Source of the DNA: Arthrobacter crystallopoietes
Lineage (GTDB): Bacteria > Actinomycetota > Actinomycetes > Actinomycetales > Micrococcaceae
Assembly: GCF_002849715.1 (NCBI RefSeq)
Contig: NZ_CP018863.1
Span: 2,790,001-2,854,000 of the forward strand
DNA: 64,000 nt
Direction: 5' to 3'
The translations under genes were made by a program, and so were the position numbers. Position 1 is the stretch's first letter; the number at the start of each line of letters is the position of its first letter. Shown piece after piece: positions 25,753-33,635 of the stretch. A model generated the notes under the pieces. The model was not told where the DNA came from and did no database searches. It saw nothing but the letters and a program-made list of their open reading frames with translations.

Positions 25753-26586
25753 TTAACGGTGGATTGAGCGCGCCCTCGTGCCGCCTCGGAGAGCTGCCGG
25801 CAGCGGGACGGCGAAGAACAGCCGCGGGTCCTGCAGCAAGGCGGGATAGTCAAAGTCCGTCCGGCGGATCTCCCCGCTGAGCACCAACGTCCGCGCGAGC
25901 GTGTCCGCGGTCCCGGTGATCGGACCGAGCGTACCGGTTGCGAAGCGCAAGCCGCCGTCGAGCGGTAAGGCGACCGGGTCGCCGTCGTTCGCTTCATTCA
26001 GCAGGGCATCCAATTGCCTGGCCTTTTTGCCCCGCACCGGCACCCCGGCGGGCGTCAAGGCGGGAAGACTAACGACGGCGGTGTCCGGCTTTTCGCCTTG
26101 CCCACCTTGGGCGCGGGCTAGCCATAAGCGCGGACCGGTGACTTCAGCGGGGACCAGCTCGGCGGACGGCTCGGGCCAGATATAGGGGAGCGCATCGGCA
26201 GTTCCGGGGAAGCGTGGCCCGTAGAACACCGGATCCTTCTGGACCAGATTTGAACGATGGGCGCGGTGGAAATCTTCATCACCCAGCCAAGGCGGAGGCA
26301 TGGGCATGGCGCTTTCTGCTTCCGGTGCGAACTCGAGGATGGAGCCGCGGGTGGCGTCAGCGTGGCCGCGGGCCAGCCATTCGTCCGTCATGGCCAGACC
26401 GTAGCGGACCAGCGCCGGCACATGCCCCATCCACATCCGCACTGCCGGATGCCGCTGCCAGCCGTAATCGGGAACCGTCAAGGCGCGCAGGATCTGCAGC
26501 GTCTCCACCCGCTGCTTGCCCAGCCGCGGGCCGTCGAGGACGGCCGCGCTGGCAGCAAAGTCAGGAAACGGCAGGAAGGTCTGCAT
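25753..26586 (-). CDS. MSMEG_6728-family protein (possible DNA glycosylase-related)
   Basis: This 277-residue protein starts MQTFLPFPDFAASAAVLD at ATG 26584-26586. It continues RLGKQRVETLQILRAL and WQRHPAVRMW, the hallmark of the MSMEG_6728 family, which is related to the pyrimidine-dimer DNA glycosylase/endonuclease V fold. The first 150 residues hold this domain; the C-terminal part is unassigned. An in-frame extension upstream lacks a ribosome site. Enzyme activity is not established. Confidence 0.75.
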   Translation of the reverse strand: MQTFLPFPDFAASAAVLDGPRLGKQRVETLQILRALTVPDYGWQRHPAVRMWMGHVPALVRYGLAMTDEWLARGHADATRGSILEFAPEAESAMPMPPPWLGDEDFHRAHRSNLVQKDPVFYGPRFPGTADALPYIWPEPSAELVPAEVTGPRLWLARAQGGQGEKPDTAVVSLPALTPAGVPVRGKKARQLDALLNEANDGDPVALPLDGGLRFATGTLGPITGTADTLARTLVLSGEIRRTDFDYPALLQDPRLFFAVPLPAALRGGTRARSIHR

Positions 26587-26631
26587 GATCAGATCGTAAC
26601 GTTCGAGTCCGGATCCGATCACGCTCCGGTT

Positions 26632-27486
26632 TTACTTTCGGCCCTTGCGCTTCAGCAGCGGCTTAGACGCGCAGGACTTCGCCTGGGCCTTTTTGCCCGG
26701 TTTTTTATTGCCCGGGGCGCTCTTGCTGGGATCGCTTTTTCCGGGAGCACTTTTGCCCTTGGCACTCTTGCCAACCGGGAACGAGCCGACAGGTTGAGCG
26801 GAGGAGGGCGCCGCAGACTTGGCCGCGGACTTGGCCGCAGCAGGGGCATCGGCCGCAGGGGAAGCCGCCGGCTTCGTGGGCTCTGGCTCGGGCGCAGTCT
26901 TAGGCTTGGGCGCGGGCGCAACCTGCTGCCCGTTTTCTCCGTTCGCCGCAGGTGCAGCTTGGTCTGCGGAAGGCGTGCGTCCATCGGCCGGATTATCGTT
27001 CCGCTGCAGGCTGCCAGCGGCGGCTGCGGCCGGAGCCGTGGGCGGCAGCGGCGAGGCCGGAGCGTCCATGGAGGAAACCAGTTTGGTGATCTGGCCGGTG
27101 AAGTCCGGTATGGAGGAATCCCATCTCGGCGCCGGTGACTGCTGTTCCGTGCTGTCGCTCTGCCCGTCGAAGAATGCGTCACGGTAACCCAGACGCTGAA
27201 CGAGCATCCAGACCGCGATTGCGACCATGAGCAGCGTCAACAGGACGACGGCGCCTGTCCCATAGATCCGGGTCAGCGCACCCACGGGAGAGATCGACCC
27301 CTGCAGAGCCTGGTCCGCCAGCCAGACCACAAGCCAGAAGGTCGCCGTGACGGCCAGGATTCCCAGCGGCAGGCCTAGGCCGGCATCGGAGGCGCGGCGC
27401 CGCCAATTATCCAGGGCAAGGAGCAATCGAGTCATAGGGCTGGTTTTGAACTCCTGTATGTTCCTGGTGGGGGCGGGGACGCTCAC
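26632..27486 (-). CDS. Membrane protein with long Ala/Pro/Lys/Ser-rich tail
   Basis: This 284-residue protein has two transmembrane helices at about 40-62 (LPLGILAVTATFWLVVWLA) and 75-97 (GAVVLLTLLMVAIAVWMLV). A cytoplasmic or cell-wall-facing region rich in Ala-Pro follows, then a strongly basic tail built from repeats such as KSAAKSAA, GKSAKGKSAPGKS and GKKAQAK. Start GTG 27484-27486 overlaps the MarR-gene stop (GTGA) with GAAGGAA as ribosome site. The lysine-rich tail could bind nucleic acid or teichoic-type polymers. Family not recognised. Confidence 0.65.
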   Translation of the reverse strand: MSVPAPTRNIQEFKTSPMTRLLLALDNWRRRASDAGLGLPLGILAVTATFWLVVWLADQALQGSISPVGALTRIYGTGAVVLLTLLMVAIAVWMLVQRLGYRDAFFDGQSDSTEQQSPAPRWDSSIPDFTGQITKLVSSMDAPASPLPPTAPAAAAAGSLQRNDNPADGRTPSADQAAPAANGENGQQVAPAPKPKTAPEPEPTKPAASPAADAPAAAKSAAKSAAPSSAQPVGSFPVGKSAKGKSAPGKSDPSKSAPGNKKPGKKAQAKSCASKPLLKRKGRK

Positions 27487-28004
27487 TTGGTGTTTCCTTC
27501 GGCAACTGGTTCGATGGGGGTTTCTTGGTGTTCAGCGAGTTCCTGGACGAATCGGTCCAGCATACGCGCAAGTGTTTCGCGGTCCTTCGTGGACCAGGTA
27601 GCCAGGACCTCGTCGAAGAGGCCAGCTCCCGCCGCACCGATCTGGCGCTGCATCTCACGGCCTTCTTCGCTGGTGCTGACCAGCGTTGCCCGGGCGTCGA
27701 CTGGGTCTGACTGGCGGTCCACGAGCCCCTTGTCGTCGAGCCGCCGGACCTGCGGAGTCATCGTGGATTTATCGACGCCGTGCTGGACGGCAAGTTCGGA
27801 GACGCGCACCGGGCCGTTTTTGCTGATGTAGTCCAGCAGCGCCACGTCGTTAGGGGACATGTCCGAAGCGGCGGGGCCGAACAGTTCTTTGCGGACCTGC
27901 GAACGCGCGGCCCAGCGGATCAATTGGGTGACGCTGGACCTCACTTTGACACCCGCTGTGGGGCCAGTGTCACCCTGAGTTCCGGCCCCTTGAATCTTTT
28001 GCAC
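27483..28004 (-). CDS. MarR-family transcriptional regulator
   Basis: This is a MarR regulator of about 150-185 residues. The winged helix reads RVSELAVQHGVDKSTMTPQVRRLDDKGLV and the wing has DPVDARATLVSTSEEG. The start is not settled: TTG 28038-28040 lies inside the operator palindrome, so I give GTG 28002-28004; a later GTG at the VRSSVTQLIRW segment is also possible. The gene is co-translated with the membrane protein behind it (4-bp overlap). The 23-bp palindrome immediately upstream indicates autoregulation. Confidence 0.8.
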   Translation of the reverse strand: MQKIQGAGTQGDTGPTAGVKVRSSVTQLIRWAARSQVRKELFGPAASDMSPNDVALLDYISKNGPVRVSELAVQHGVDKSTMTPQVRRLDDKGLVDRQSDPVDARATLVSTSEEGREMQRQIGAAGAGLFDEVLATWSTKDRETLARMLDRFVQELAEHQETPIEPVAEGNTK

Positions 28005-28024
28005 ATGATGAGGATACGTCCTAA

Positions 28025-28047
28025 AGTTTGATTGTGCCAATCAAACT
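28025..28047. promoter_or_regulatory. 23-bp palindrome, candidate MarR operator
   Basis: AGTTTGATTG-TGC-CAATCAAACT is a perfect 10-bp-arm inverted repeat, the size and AT content expected for a MarR dimer site. It lies directly upstream of the marR-type gene and could overlap its promoter. Binding is inferred from position. Confidence 0.65.
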
Positions 28048-28128
28048 AAATTGGCGGGGGAAGTCAGCAAATTCCCCCTGGCCGCATCCAGTTTACGGCT
28101 GCAGGGTTTACACTGTAAGTTGAACCAG

Positions 28129-28140
28129 TAAGTATACTTA
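28129..28140. promoter_or_regulatory. Palindrome upstream of the zinc-ribbon gene
   Basis: TAAGTATACTTA is a perfect 12-bp palindrome, 77 bp before the likely start of the gene at 28218. Outside a single G/G mismatch the repeat extends by two more pairs (CA/TG). It is unusually AT-rich for the region and could be an operator or a -10 region. Confidence 0.35.
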
Positions 28141-28217
28141 GTGGTAGCTAAACAGGGTTATGTTGGGGTTGGCTAGCAAAGTCCAGATTGATCTTCTGTG
28201 AGGGAGTGAGAGTGGTA

Positions 28218-28661
28218 ATGCCCAATCACAAACAGCGCTATCGGCCCATTGGCAGGGATGACGACATCTCTGATCCTTGGTGCTCCGTCTGCGCCACGGA
28301 CGACTATTTGATTATTGAAGAGGTCGAGCCCGCCGAAGAGCAAGACCTCAGTGGGCATCCGTTGTGGAACATCAGCTATTCGTGTGCCGAATGTGAGAGT
28401 TTCTACGGGCATCAGACCCGGAAGCCATGGCTTGGCGAGGCCGATGATGCGGGCTGGCTGGTGGCGATCGATGCTGCCTACATCCACTGCGGCGAGCCGA
28501 TGCGGCCATTCGATTCCGCGCAGCGGCCTATTTACGATCCGGTGCTCAACCATGATCCGGAGGACGCGTTGCCGCATGTCGAAGTGGACACGTTGGTGCT
28601 GCGCTGTGCCTGCGGATTCCAGATTGCAGTGCCGGCAGACAGTTATTCGGAGGGCAACTGA
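28218..28661 (+). CDS. Hypothetical protein with paired Cys motifs (zinc-ribbon-like)
   Basis: I do not recognise this 147-residue acidic protein. It has CSVC and CAEC knuckles about 40 residues apart in the N-terminal half (around residues 22 and 60), and HCGEP plus RCACG later, enough for one or two zinc sites. No membrane segment is visible. ATG 28218 is chosen with GGGAG upstream; GTG 28206 and GTG 28212 are in frame as alternatives. Codon use is less GC-rich than its neighbours. The upstream palindrome suggests specific regulation. Confidence 0.6.
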   Translation: MPNHKQRYRPIGRDDDISDPWCSVCATDDYLIIEEVEPAEEQDLSGHPLWNISYSCAECESFYGHQTRKPWLGEADDAGWLVAIDAAYIHCGEPMRPFDSAQRPIYDPVLNHDPEDALPHVEVDTLVLRCACGFQIAVPADSYSEGN

Positions 28662-28676
28662 GCCGGCAGGAATGCT

Positions 28677-28707
28677 AAGAACCGCACCGGCATTAGGCGC
28701 GGCTCTT
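28677..28707. terminator. Bidirectional hairpin between convergent small genes
   Basis: AAGAACCGC (28677-28685) pairs with GCGGCTCTT (28699-28707) with one mismatch. It lies between the zinc-ribbon gene and the reverse-strand gene at 28712. Confidence 0.5.
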
Positions 28708-28711
28708 GGCT

Positions 28712-28993
28712 TCAGGCGATGGTCACGCGCTCCACGGCCAGCGGGGAACTGGCTGCGGTGTCAACCGCGGGTGCTGCCATGGGGGACCAGGAGAGTGTGA
28801 TCTGGATGCCGTCCGCCAGTTCGCTGATCCTCAAGCGCAGATCCTCGTCGTAGAGGTTTCTGCGGTGGGTGGCAACGCCGTCATCCTCTGCCTGGCGCAA
28901 CAGCTTGGAGACCGCCAGCGCCATGGCTCGGCCCCAGTCGTACGGATGTTTGCTGTTGGCTTTGGCGGTTGCCGAATACCTTTTCTCACGCAT
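28712..28993 (-). CDS. Small hypothetical protein
   Basis: This is a 93-residue soluble protein starting MREKRYSATAKANSKHPYDWG at ATG 28991-28993, with AGGA 8-10 nt upstream. It has a helical first half (AMALAVSKLLRQAEDD) and a beta-rich second half. No known domain is recognised. A longer frame to 29077 exists but its first residues look like untranslated sequence. Confidence 0.5.
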   Translation of the reverse strand: MREKRYSATAKANSKHPYDWGRAMALAVSKLLRQAEDDGVATHRRNLYDEDLRLRISELADGIQITLSWSPMAAPAVDTAASSPLAVERVTIA

Positions 28994-29232
28994 GGCAGAT
29001 GTCCTAACGGTCCTGGGGGTGGGCGTATTGGAAGGCCTGATGATTCGTCCGCCCGGACGTAGAGTCTGAGGGGACATGCGTTATTCAGTTGCTAAGGGTG
29101 CTGATTTGGTCATTCAGTGTAACGCCGAAGGAAAGCATTCGTCCATCATGCGAACAGGCGGCAGCGAAGCCGGGCTTGTAATGTCCTGACACGTGGCTCC
29201 CGGTGACCGGGGGAGAGCGGTAGCGTCCCTGT

Positions 29233-29721
29233 ATGACCGTTACCGTTGTTGCAGGAAACCCGAAGCCGGCCTCCCGGACCCTTGCCGCGGCCCGGCTCCT
29301 GGCCGAGCAGATCACCGGAGCCCCGGTGGACGATGCGATCGACGTCATCACTTTGGGGCCGGGCTTGCTGGGGTGGGGTGACGAAGCCGTCGCGGCGGCT
29401 GTGAAGACAGTCCAGTCCAGCGATCTGGTGATCTTCGCGTCGCCGACCTTCAAGGCCACTTACACCGGAGTGCTCAAGCTCTTCCTTGATCAGTTCGCCA
29501 CCGGCGACGGGCTCAAAGGCGTTGTCGCAGTACCGTTGATGCTCGGTGCCGGCCCGGCCCACGCGCTGGCCCCGGAGCTGCTGCTCAAGCCGGTACTCGT
29601 TGAGCTCGGTGCCACCGTTCCCGTCCAGGGTTTGTACCTCAACGAGAAGTCCTGGGAAGACCCGGAAAGCTCGCGCGAATGGTTGGACCGGTGGACATTG
29701 GTGATCCAGTCGCTCCTCTAA
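29233..29721 (+). CDS. NAD(P)H-dependent FMN reductase (flavodoxin fold)
   Basis: This 162-residue flavin reductase begins VTVVAGNPKPASRTLAAA, the phosphate-binding loop for FMN. SPTFKATYTGVLKLFLDQF at about residues 73-91 is the signature of the SsuE/MsuE/NfoR subgroup. It supplies reduced flavin to a partner monooxygenase or reduces quinones. No partner gene is adjacent. It ends one base before the convergent phosphatase gene. Confidence 0.85.
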   Translation: MTVTVVAGNPKPASRTLAAARLLAEQITGAPVDDAIDVITLGPGLLGWGDEAVAAAVKTVQSSDLVIFASPTFKATYTGVLKLFLDQFATGDGLKGVVAVPLMLGAGPAHALAPELLLKPVLVELGATVPVQGLYLNEKSWEDPESSREWLDRWTLVIQSLL

Positions 29722-29722
29722 G

Positions 29723-30265
29723 CTAACCGGCGACGTGCTCCGCCTCGAAGCCCAGCAGCAGGTCCGGATCCAGCTCGATGGCTTCGCCGTTAATGACGTG
29801 GGCATGGGCTTCGCCCCGCAGGAGTCCCATGGTCACCCTGATGAGCGTGCCGTGCGCGACGACGATGATGCGCTGATCCGGGTTCGCGTTAACCAGTTCC
29901 TGGAGCGTGGCAATGCTGCGTGCCGCCACTTCGGCTTCCGGCTCGGAAGCAAGGAGCACTTTGTCGATCTCGGGTCGGTCCATGCCCAGCAGGACGGTGC
30001 CTTCGGCGTCGCGGAAGTCCCGTTCGATCAGGCCCGGCAGCGTGCAGGAAATCGACAGCCCCACGTGCTTGCCGATGATCTCCGCGGTCTCGCGGGCGCG
30101 GCGCAAAGGTGATGAAACCAGAAGGTTCCATTCCTCCGTTGCCAGCTTCGCGCCGGCGTCGTTAGCCTGCCTGCGGCCCAACTCATTCAGCGGGATGTCC
30201 GTATGCCCCTGCAGCCGTCCGGCCGAATTCCAGTCGGTCTCACCGTGTCGCACCAGTGCCAGCAC
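29723..30265 (-). CDS. Histidine phosphatase (phosphoglycerate-mutase-like)
   Basis: This 180-residue enzyme has the RHGET motif at residues 6-10 (phosphorylated His7), ERDF near residue 80, and VVAHGTLIR with the second catalytic His near 138. SSPLRRARETAE is the conserved second-Arg region. It is a phosphatase of small molecules or sugars; substrate unknown. It is divergent from the DUF1611 operon. Confidence 0.87.
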   Translation of the reverse strand: MLALVRHGETDWNSAGRLQGHTDIPLNELGRRQANDAGAKLATEEWNLLVSSPLRRARETAEIIGKHVGLSISCTLPGLIERDFRDAEGTVLLGMDRPEIDKVLLASEPEAEVAARSIATLQELVNANPDQRIIVVAHGTLIRVTMGLLRGEAHAHVINGEAIELDPDLLLGFEAEHVAG

Positions 30266-30439
30266 TTAGGCCTCCTCATGTCCAGTTGTCTGCATCAATC
30301 CTGCCCCAATGCGGTGCCAATAGGAAACGACGACGGGGCCCGGTCTGCGAGCGACGGGCGGCGGTGCGGGGCTTCCCGCCAGCCAGCAGGGCCGGCTGAA
30401 TTGCCGGGGCACGGGGGATGAAGCCAGGGTAAACGGTTC

Positions 30440-30455
30440 ATGAGAGCACTCTCAT
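30440..30455. promoter_or_regulatory. LacI-type operator-like palindrome before the DUF1611 gene
   Basis: ATGAGAG-CA-CTCTCAT has perfect 7-bp arms. The core TGAGAG..CTCTCA resembles LacI/GalR-family sites, which normally have a central CG. It lies 76-91 bp before the start at 30531. No LacI gene is in the window. Confidence 0.45.
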
Positions 30456-30530
30456 CGGTGCATCATGTCCCTTTCATATGGGCCGGGTTTAGTCATAACT
30501 GACAGCAAAACCCTTACGAAGGAGAAGACC

Positions 30531-31652
30531 ATGACACTCGTCGCGCACCCCAGCGAAGCCCTTTCCCCGACCTTCACCAGCATCACCAGCAACGCCGCTA
30601 CAGGAGTAGCCGCGGATCCCCAGCGGCTGCAGCGGGCCAAGAAGGCCTACACCACCCGCTTCCTCGCGGACCGGCTGGCACTTGATCCGGCAGGGTACGA
30701 CCTGCTGGACATCGCGCCGGCCGCCGGCGACGTGGTGCTGGCCAAGGTAGTGGAAATCGGGAACCACACGAAGCTGGAAAGCCCGGCCTCGCGCCGCCAG
30801 TCCATGTTCCCGGGCGACGAGATCCTGGTCGCCTTCGGAAACCGCTATGCGCCGGACCAGTTCCTCGCCGTCGTGCCGGATGATCTGGGCGAATGCAGCC
30901 TGGTGGCTGGCGGCGGACTGGCCGCCCGGGTCCTTGAGCAGCACGCGGACATCGACAAGGCCACTACCATCCAGCCGATCGGCCTACTCGCCAAGGACGG
31001 CGTGGTGGTCAACCTGCAGGACCTGGCGCCGCACGCCGTCAACCACGCTACGGAACTGCCCGGCCGGCCGCCGGTGATTGCGGTGCTGGGCACCTCGATG
31101 AATTCGGGCAAGTCGACCACGCTGGGCTGCCTGGTCAACGGGCTGGACGCAGCGGGCCTGCGGGTTTCCGCCGGGAAGGCGACCGGGACCGGCTCCGGCA
31201 ACGATCCGCGCCTCTTCACCGACGCCGGGGCCCGCCTGGTGCTGGACTTCACCGACTTCGGTTTCCCGACCACTTACCTGCTGGACTACGAAACCGTGCG
31301 CGGCCTGCTGACCAGCCTCATCGACACCCTGACCACGGCCGAGACGGATGTGATCGTGGTGGAGATTGCCGACGGCGTCTACCAGGGCGAAACGAGCAGG
31401 CTGCTCCATGACCCGGTTTTCCACGCGGCAGTCGACCATGTGGTGTTCGCCGCCGCGGATGCGCTGGGCGCCACGGCGGGCATCGGCATCCTGCAGGATG
31501 CCGGCGTTTCCGTGCCGGCGGTATCGGGCCTGCTCACCGCCTCGCCGCTGGCCGCCCGGGAAGCCGCCGGCGTCATCACCACCCGCGTGATCAACACCTA
31601 CGATCTGTGCAACCCGGCAACGGCCCTGGAACTGTTGCCCGCACGTAAGTAA
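30531..31652 (+). CDS. DUF1611-family P-loop NTPase-like protein
   Basis: This is a 373-residue cytoplasmic protein. The N-terminal 170 residues carry a beta-rich domain (DIAPAAGDVVLAKVVEIG, FPGDEILVAFGNRYAPDQF). The C-terminal domain has a P-loop GTSMNSGKSTTLGCL at about 187-201, resembling MobB and DgcN/DUF1611 proteins, and a later VIVVEIADGVYQGET. ATG 30531 has GAAGGAG upstream. The gene is followed after 14 bp by the ABC-like membrane protein, in one operon. Function is unknown; nucleotide binding is expected from the motif. Confidence 0.7.
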   Translation: MTLVAHPSEALSPTFTSITSNAATGVAADPQRLQRAKKAYTTRFLADRLALDPAGYDLLDIAPAAGDVVLAKVVEIGNHTKLESPASRRQSMFPGDEILVAFGNRYAPDQFLAVVPDDLGECSLVAGGGLAARVLEQHADIDKATTIQPIGLLAKDGVVVNLQDLAPHAVNHATELPGRPPVIAVLGTSMNSGKSTTLGCLVNGLDAAGLRVSAGKATGTGSGNDPRLFTDAGARLVLDFTDFGFPTTYLLDYETVRGLLTSLIDTLTTAETDVIVVEIADGVYQGETSRLLHDPVFHAAVDHVVFAAADALGATAGIGILQDAGVSVPAVSGLLTASPLAAREAAGVITTRVINTYDLCNPATALELLPARK

Positions 31653-31666
31653 GGCAGGTGCAAAGC

Positions 31667-33421
31667 ATGCCTAGCAAGAAACTTCCGCCTGGCCTGCCCA
31701 GGCTGCTCAGCGGCCGGCGGCGTGGTTTGATGGCGCTGCTGGTCGGCACCGGCCTGGCCATGGCGGCGGTGACCGGTGCCAGCGCGCTGCTGATGATGTG
31801 GCTGCTCGACGAAACCCCGGCAGATGGGGGGAGTACCGTCCCCCTCGTTGCCGTACTGGCCGCGGCGGCGCTGGCCATCGGCGTCCTGCGGGCGCTCGAA
31901 CGGGTGCTGGGCGAAATGCTCGGCCAGGACTACATCCATCAGATCCGCAAGGGGCTGGTGAAATCCGCGCTGGCTACGGACCGGGGACCGTCCCCGGGCG
32001 TGACCATTGCCCGCAGCACCAACGACCTCTCCAGCGTGCGCAACTGGATCGCGATGGGGATCGCGCCGCTGGCCGTGGGCGTCCCGCTGATCCTCGGTAC
32101 CGCAGTGGCACTGTGGTTGCTGGCGCCGGGACTTGCCCTCGCCGTCCTCGTTCCCTTGGCTGTTCTGGCAGCAGCCCTGGCGATGTTGGCGAGGCCGGCC
32201 TTTGAACGGGCACGTGCCCTGCGGCGGCAACGCGGGCGGCTTGCGGCACGGCTCGCCGATACGGTCATGGCAGCCGGCACCATCCGCGCAGCGGGAGGCG
32301 AAGCGCGCGAGGTCAAGCAGGTGGACAAGGCTGGCCGCAACGTGGTCGACGCGGCAGTGAATCGCGCCGCCGCTTCCGGTTCCATCCGTGGTGCCGCCGC
32401 AGCTGCGGCCTCGCTGGGTACCGCTGCCGTCGCCGCTGTGGGCAGCTGGCAGGCCATTCCGACGGCGACCGTCGCCGCCGCGCTGACCATCGTCGGCATG
32501 ATCGCTGCCCCCATTACCGATATGGGCCGCGCCGTCGAATACCGGCAGAATTTCAAGGCCGCCCGCCGGATCCTCGGTCCCGCCCTCGCGGTCTCAATAA
32601 CGGCAGGAAACGAACGACGACGGCGGGTTGTCGCCTCCGCCGGCCACGCCACGGCTGGGAGTGCGACCGCGGTGGGTCCGGACGTAGTGGCCTCAGACGG
32701 GGAGGCGTTGAACGGAGAGTCGCAGGACGGCGAGGATGCGGGCTCGCTCCTGGTAGCGGGCTTGTCCGAGTGCCGGAACTGCCCCGTCCCGGAGCTTCAG
32801 GCCTGGCCGGGCCAGCGGGTGCGCATCCGCTCCGCGGATCCGGCAGTGGAGACCAGACTGCTGGAAACGTTGATCGGTGTGCGCAGCGATCCCGATGCGT
32901 TTACTCAGGTCAACGGCCTGTCGCTGTTGGACAGGGGCGGACGGGACCGGCGGCGGCTGGTCGGCTATGCCGCTGCCGGAGCCTACCTGGAGCGGGGATC
33001 GATTGCCCGCAGTGTGCGCTACCGCAGGCCTGATCTGGACGCGGTGGAAGGATCGGCCGCGTTGGAACAGGTGGGGCTGGCCGGACCTATTGCCCGGCTG
33101 GAGCGGGGCGAGCAGACCATGCTCAAACGCGGGGGCGAGCCCCTGTCCACCTCGGAGCGGGCACGGCTGGTGCTGGCCCGGGCGATGCTGGGGGAGCCTC
33201 CGCTGCTGGTGATCAATCGACTGGACGCGGACCTGGACCGGGACGGCAGGCAGATGCTGGCATCGGTTGTACGTGATTATCCGGGAGTGGTGCTGTTCGC
33301 CTCGGATGACCCGGGCGCGCTCGCCGCCGGTTTCACCGAATGGTCCGTCGACTGCCCCCATGCAGGGCTGGACCTGACCTGGGTAGCCGCGCGCCCCGCC
33401 GTCGTTCATGGTGCTCGCTGA
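31667..33421 (+). CDS. ABC-exporter-like membrane protein with degenerate ATPase domain
   Basis: The 584-residue protein has the half-transporter layout: about six hydrophobic helices in residues 15-290 with the coupling region RLADTVMAAGTIRAAGGE, a linker of about 60 low-complexity residues, then a nucleotide-binding-like domain from about 355. Every ATPase motif is lost: QRVRIRSADPAVETRL replaces Walker A (no GxGKS/T), LSTSERARLVLARAM replaces the LSGGQ signature, LLVINRLDADLD replaces the LLLDE Walker B, and no switch His follows. GAYLERGSIARSVRY still aligns with the Q/X loop. ATG 31667 is preferred over GTG 31658. It cannot be a normal ATP-driven pump alone; the upstream P-loop protein could power or regulate it (inference). 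Confidence 0.75.
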   Translation: MPSKKLPPGLPRLLSGRRRGLMALLVGTGLAMAAVTGASALLMMWLLDETPADGGSTVPLVAVLAAAALAIGVLRALERVLGEMLGQDYIHQIRKGLVKSALATDRGPSPGVTIARSTNDLSSVRNWIAMGIAPLAVGVPLILGTAVALWLLAPGLALAVLVPLAVLAAALAMLARPAFERARALRRQRGRLAARLADTVMAAGTIRAAGGEAREVKQVDKAGRNVVDAAVNRAAASGSIRGAAAAAASLGTAAVAAVGSWQAIPTATVAAALTIVGMIAAPITDMGRAVEYRQNFKAARRILGPALAVSITAGNERRRRVVASAGHATAGSATAVGPDVVASDGEALNGESQDGEDAGSLLVAGLSECRNCPVPELQAWPGQRVRIRSADPAVETRLLETLIGVRSDPDAFTQVNGLSLLDRGGRDRRRLVGYAAAGAYLERGSIARSVRYRRPDLDAVEGSAALEQVGLAGPIARLERGEQTMLKRGGEPLSTSERARLVLARAMLGEPPLLVINRLDADLDRDGRQMLASVVRDYPGVVLFASDDPGALAAGFTEWSVDCPHAGLDLTWVAARPAVVHGAR

Positions 33422-33426
33422 CCTCC

Positions 33427-33471
33427 GTGATCGGTGGTCTGATTAGCTGAGTGACCGGTGGTCTGATAGCT
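33427..33471. repeat. Short direct repeat between the ABC-like gene and catalase
   Basis: Two tandem copies of about 22 bp share GTGAYCGGTGGTCTGAT (33427 and 33451 as starts), 24 bp apart. They lie downstream of the ABC-like stop. Origin and function unknown. Confidence 0.5.
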
Positions 33472-33635
33472 CGGTGGTGGGCGGTTCGAGGTGCTGGCCA
33501 GAGCGTTCATCCACGGCTATTCTCTCTTGGCGTCTGTACCTATTGACCTCTGCCGCGGCCGGTAACAGAGTGGTAACTACGGGCGATGGCCTGTCCCGGG
33601 CCACCTGCATCCAATTCCCCTAAGAAGGTAAAACC

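Noticed and set aside
31658..31666. GTG start for the ABC-like protein
   Set aside because: The ribosome-site spacing is better for ATG 31667.
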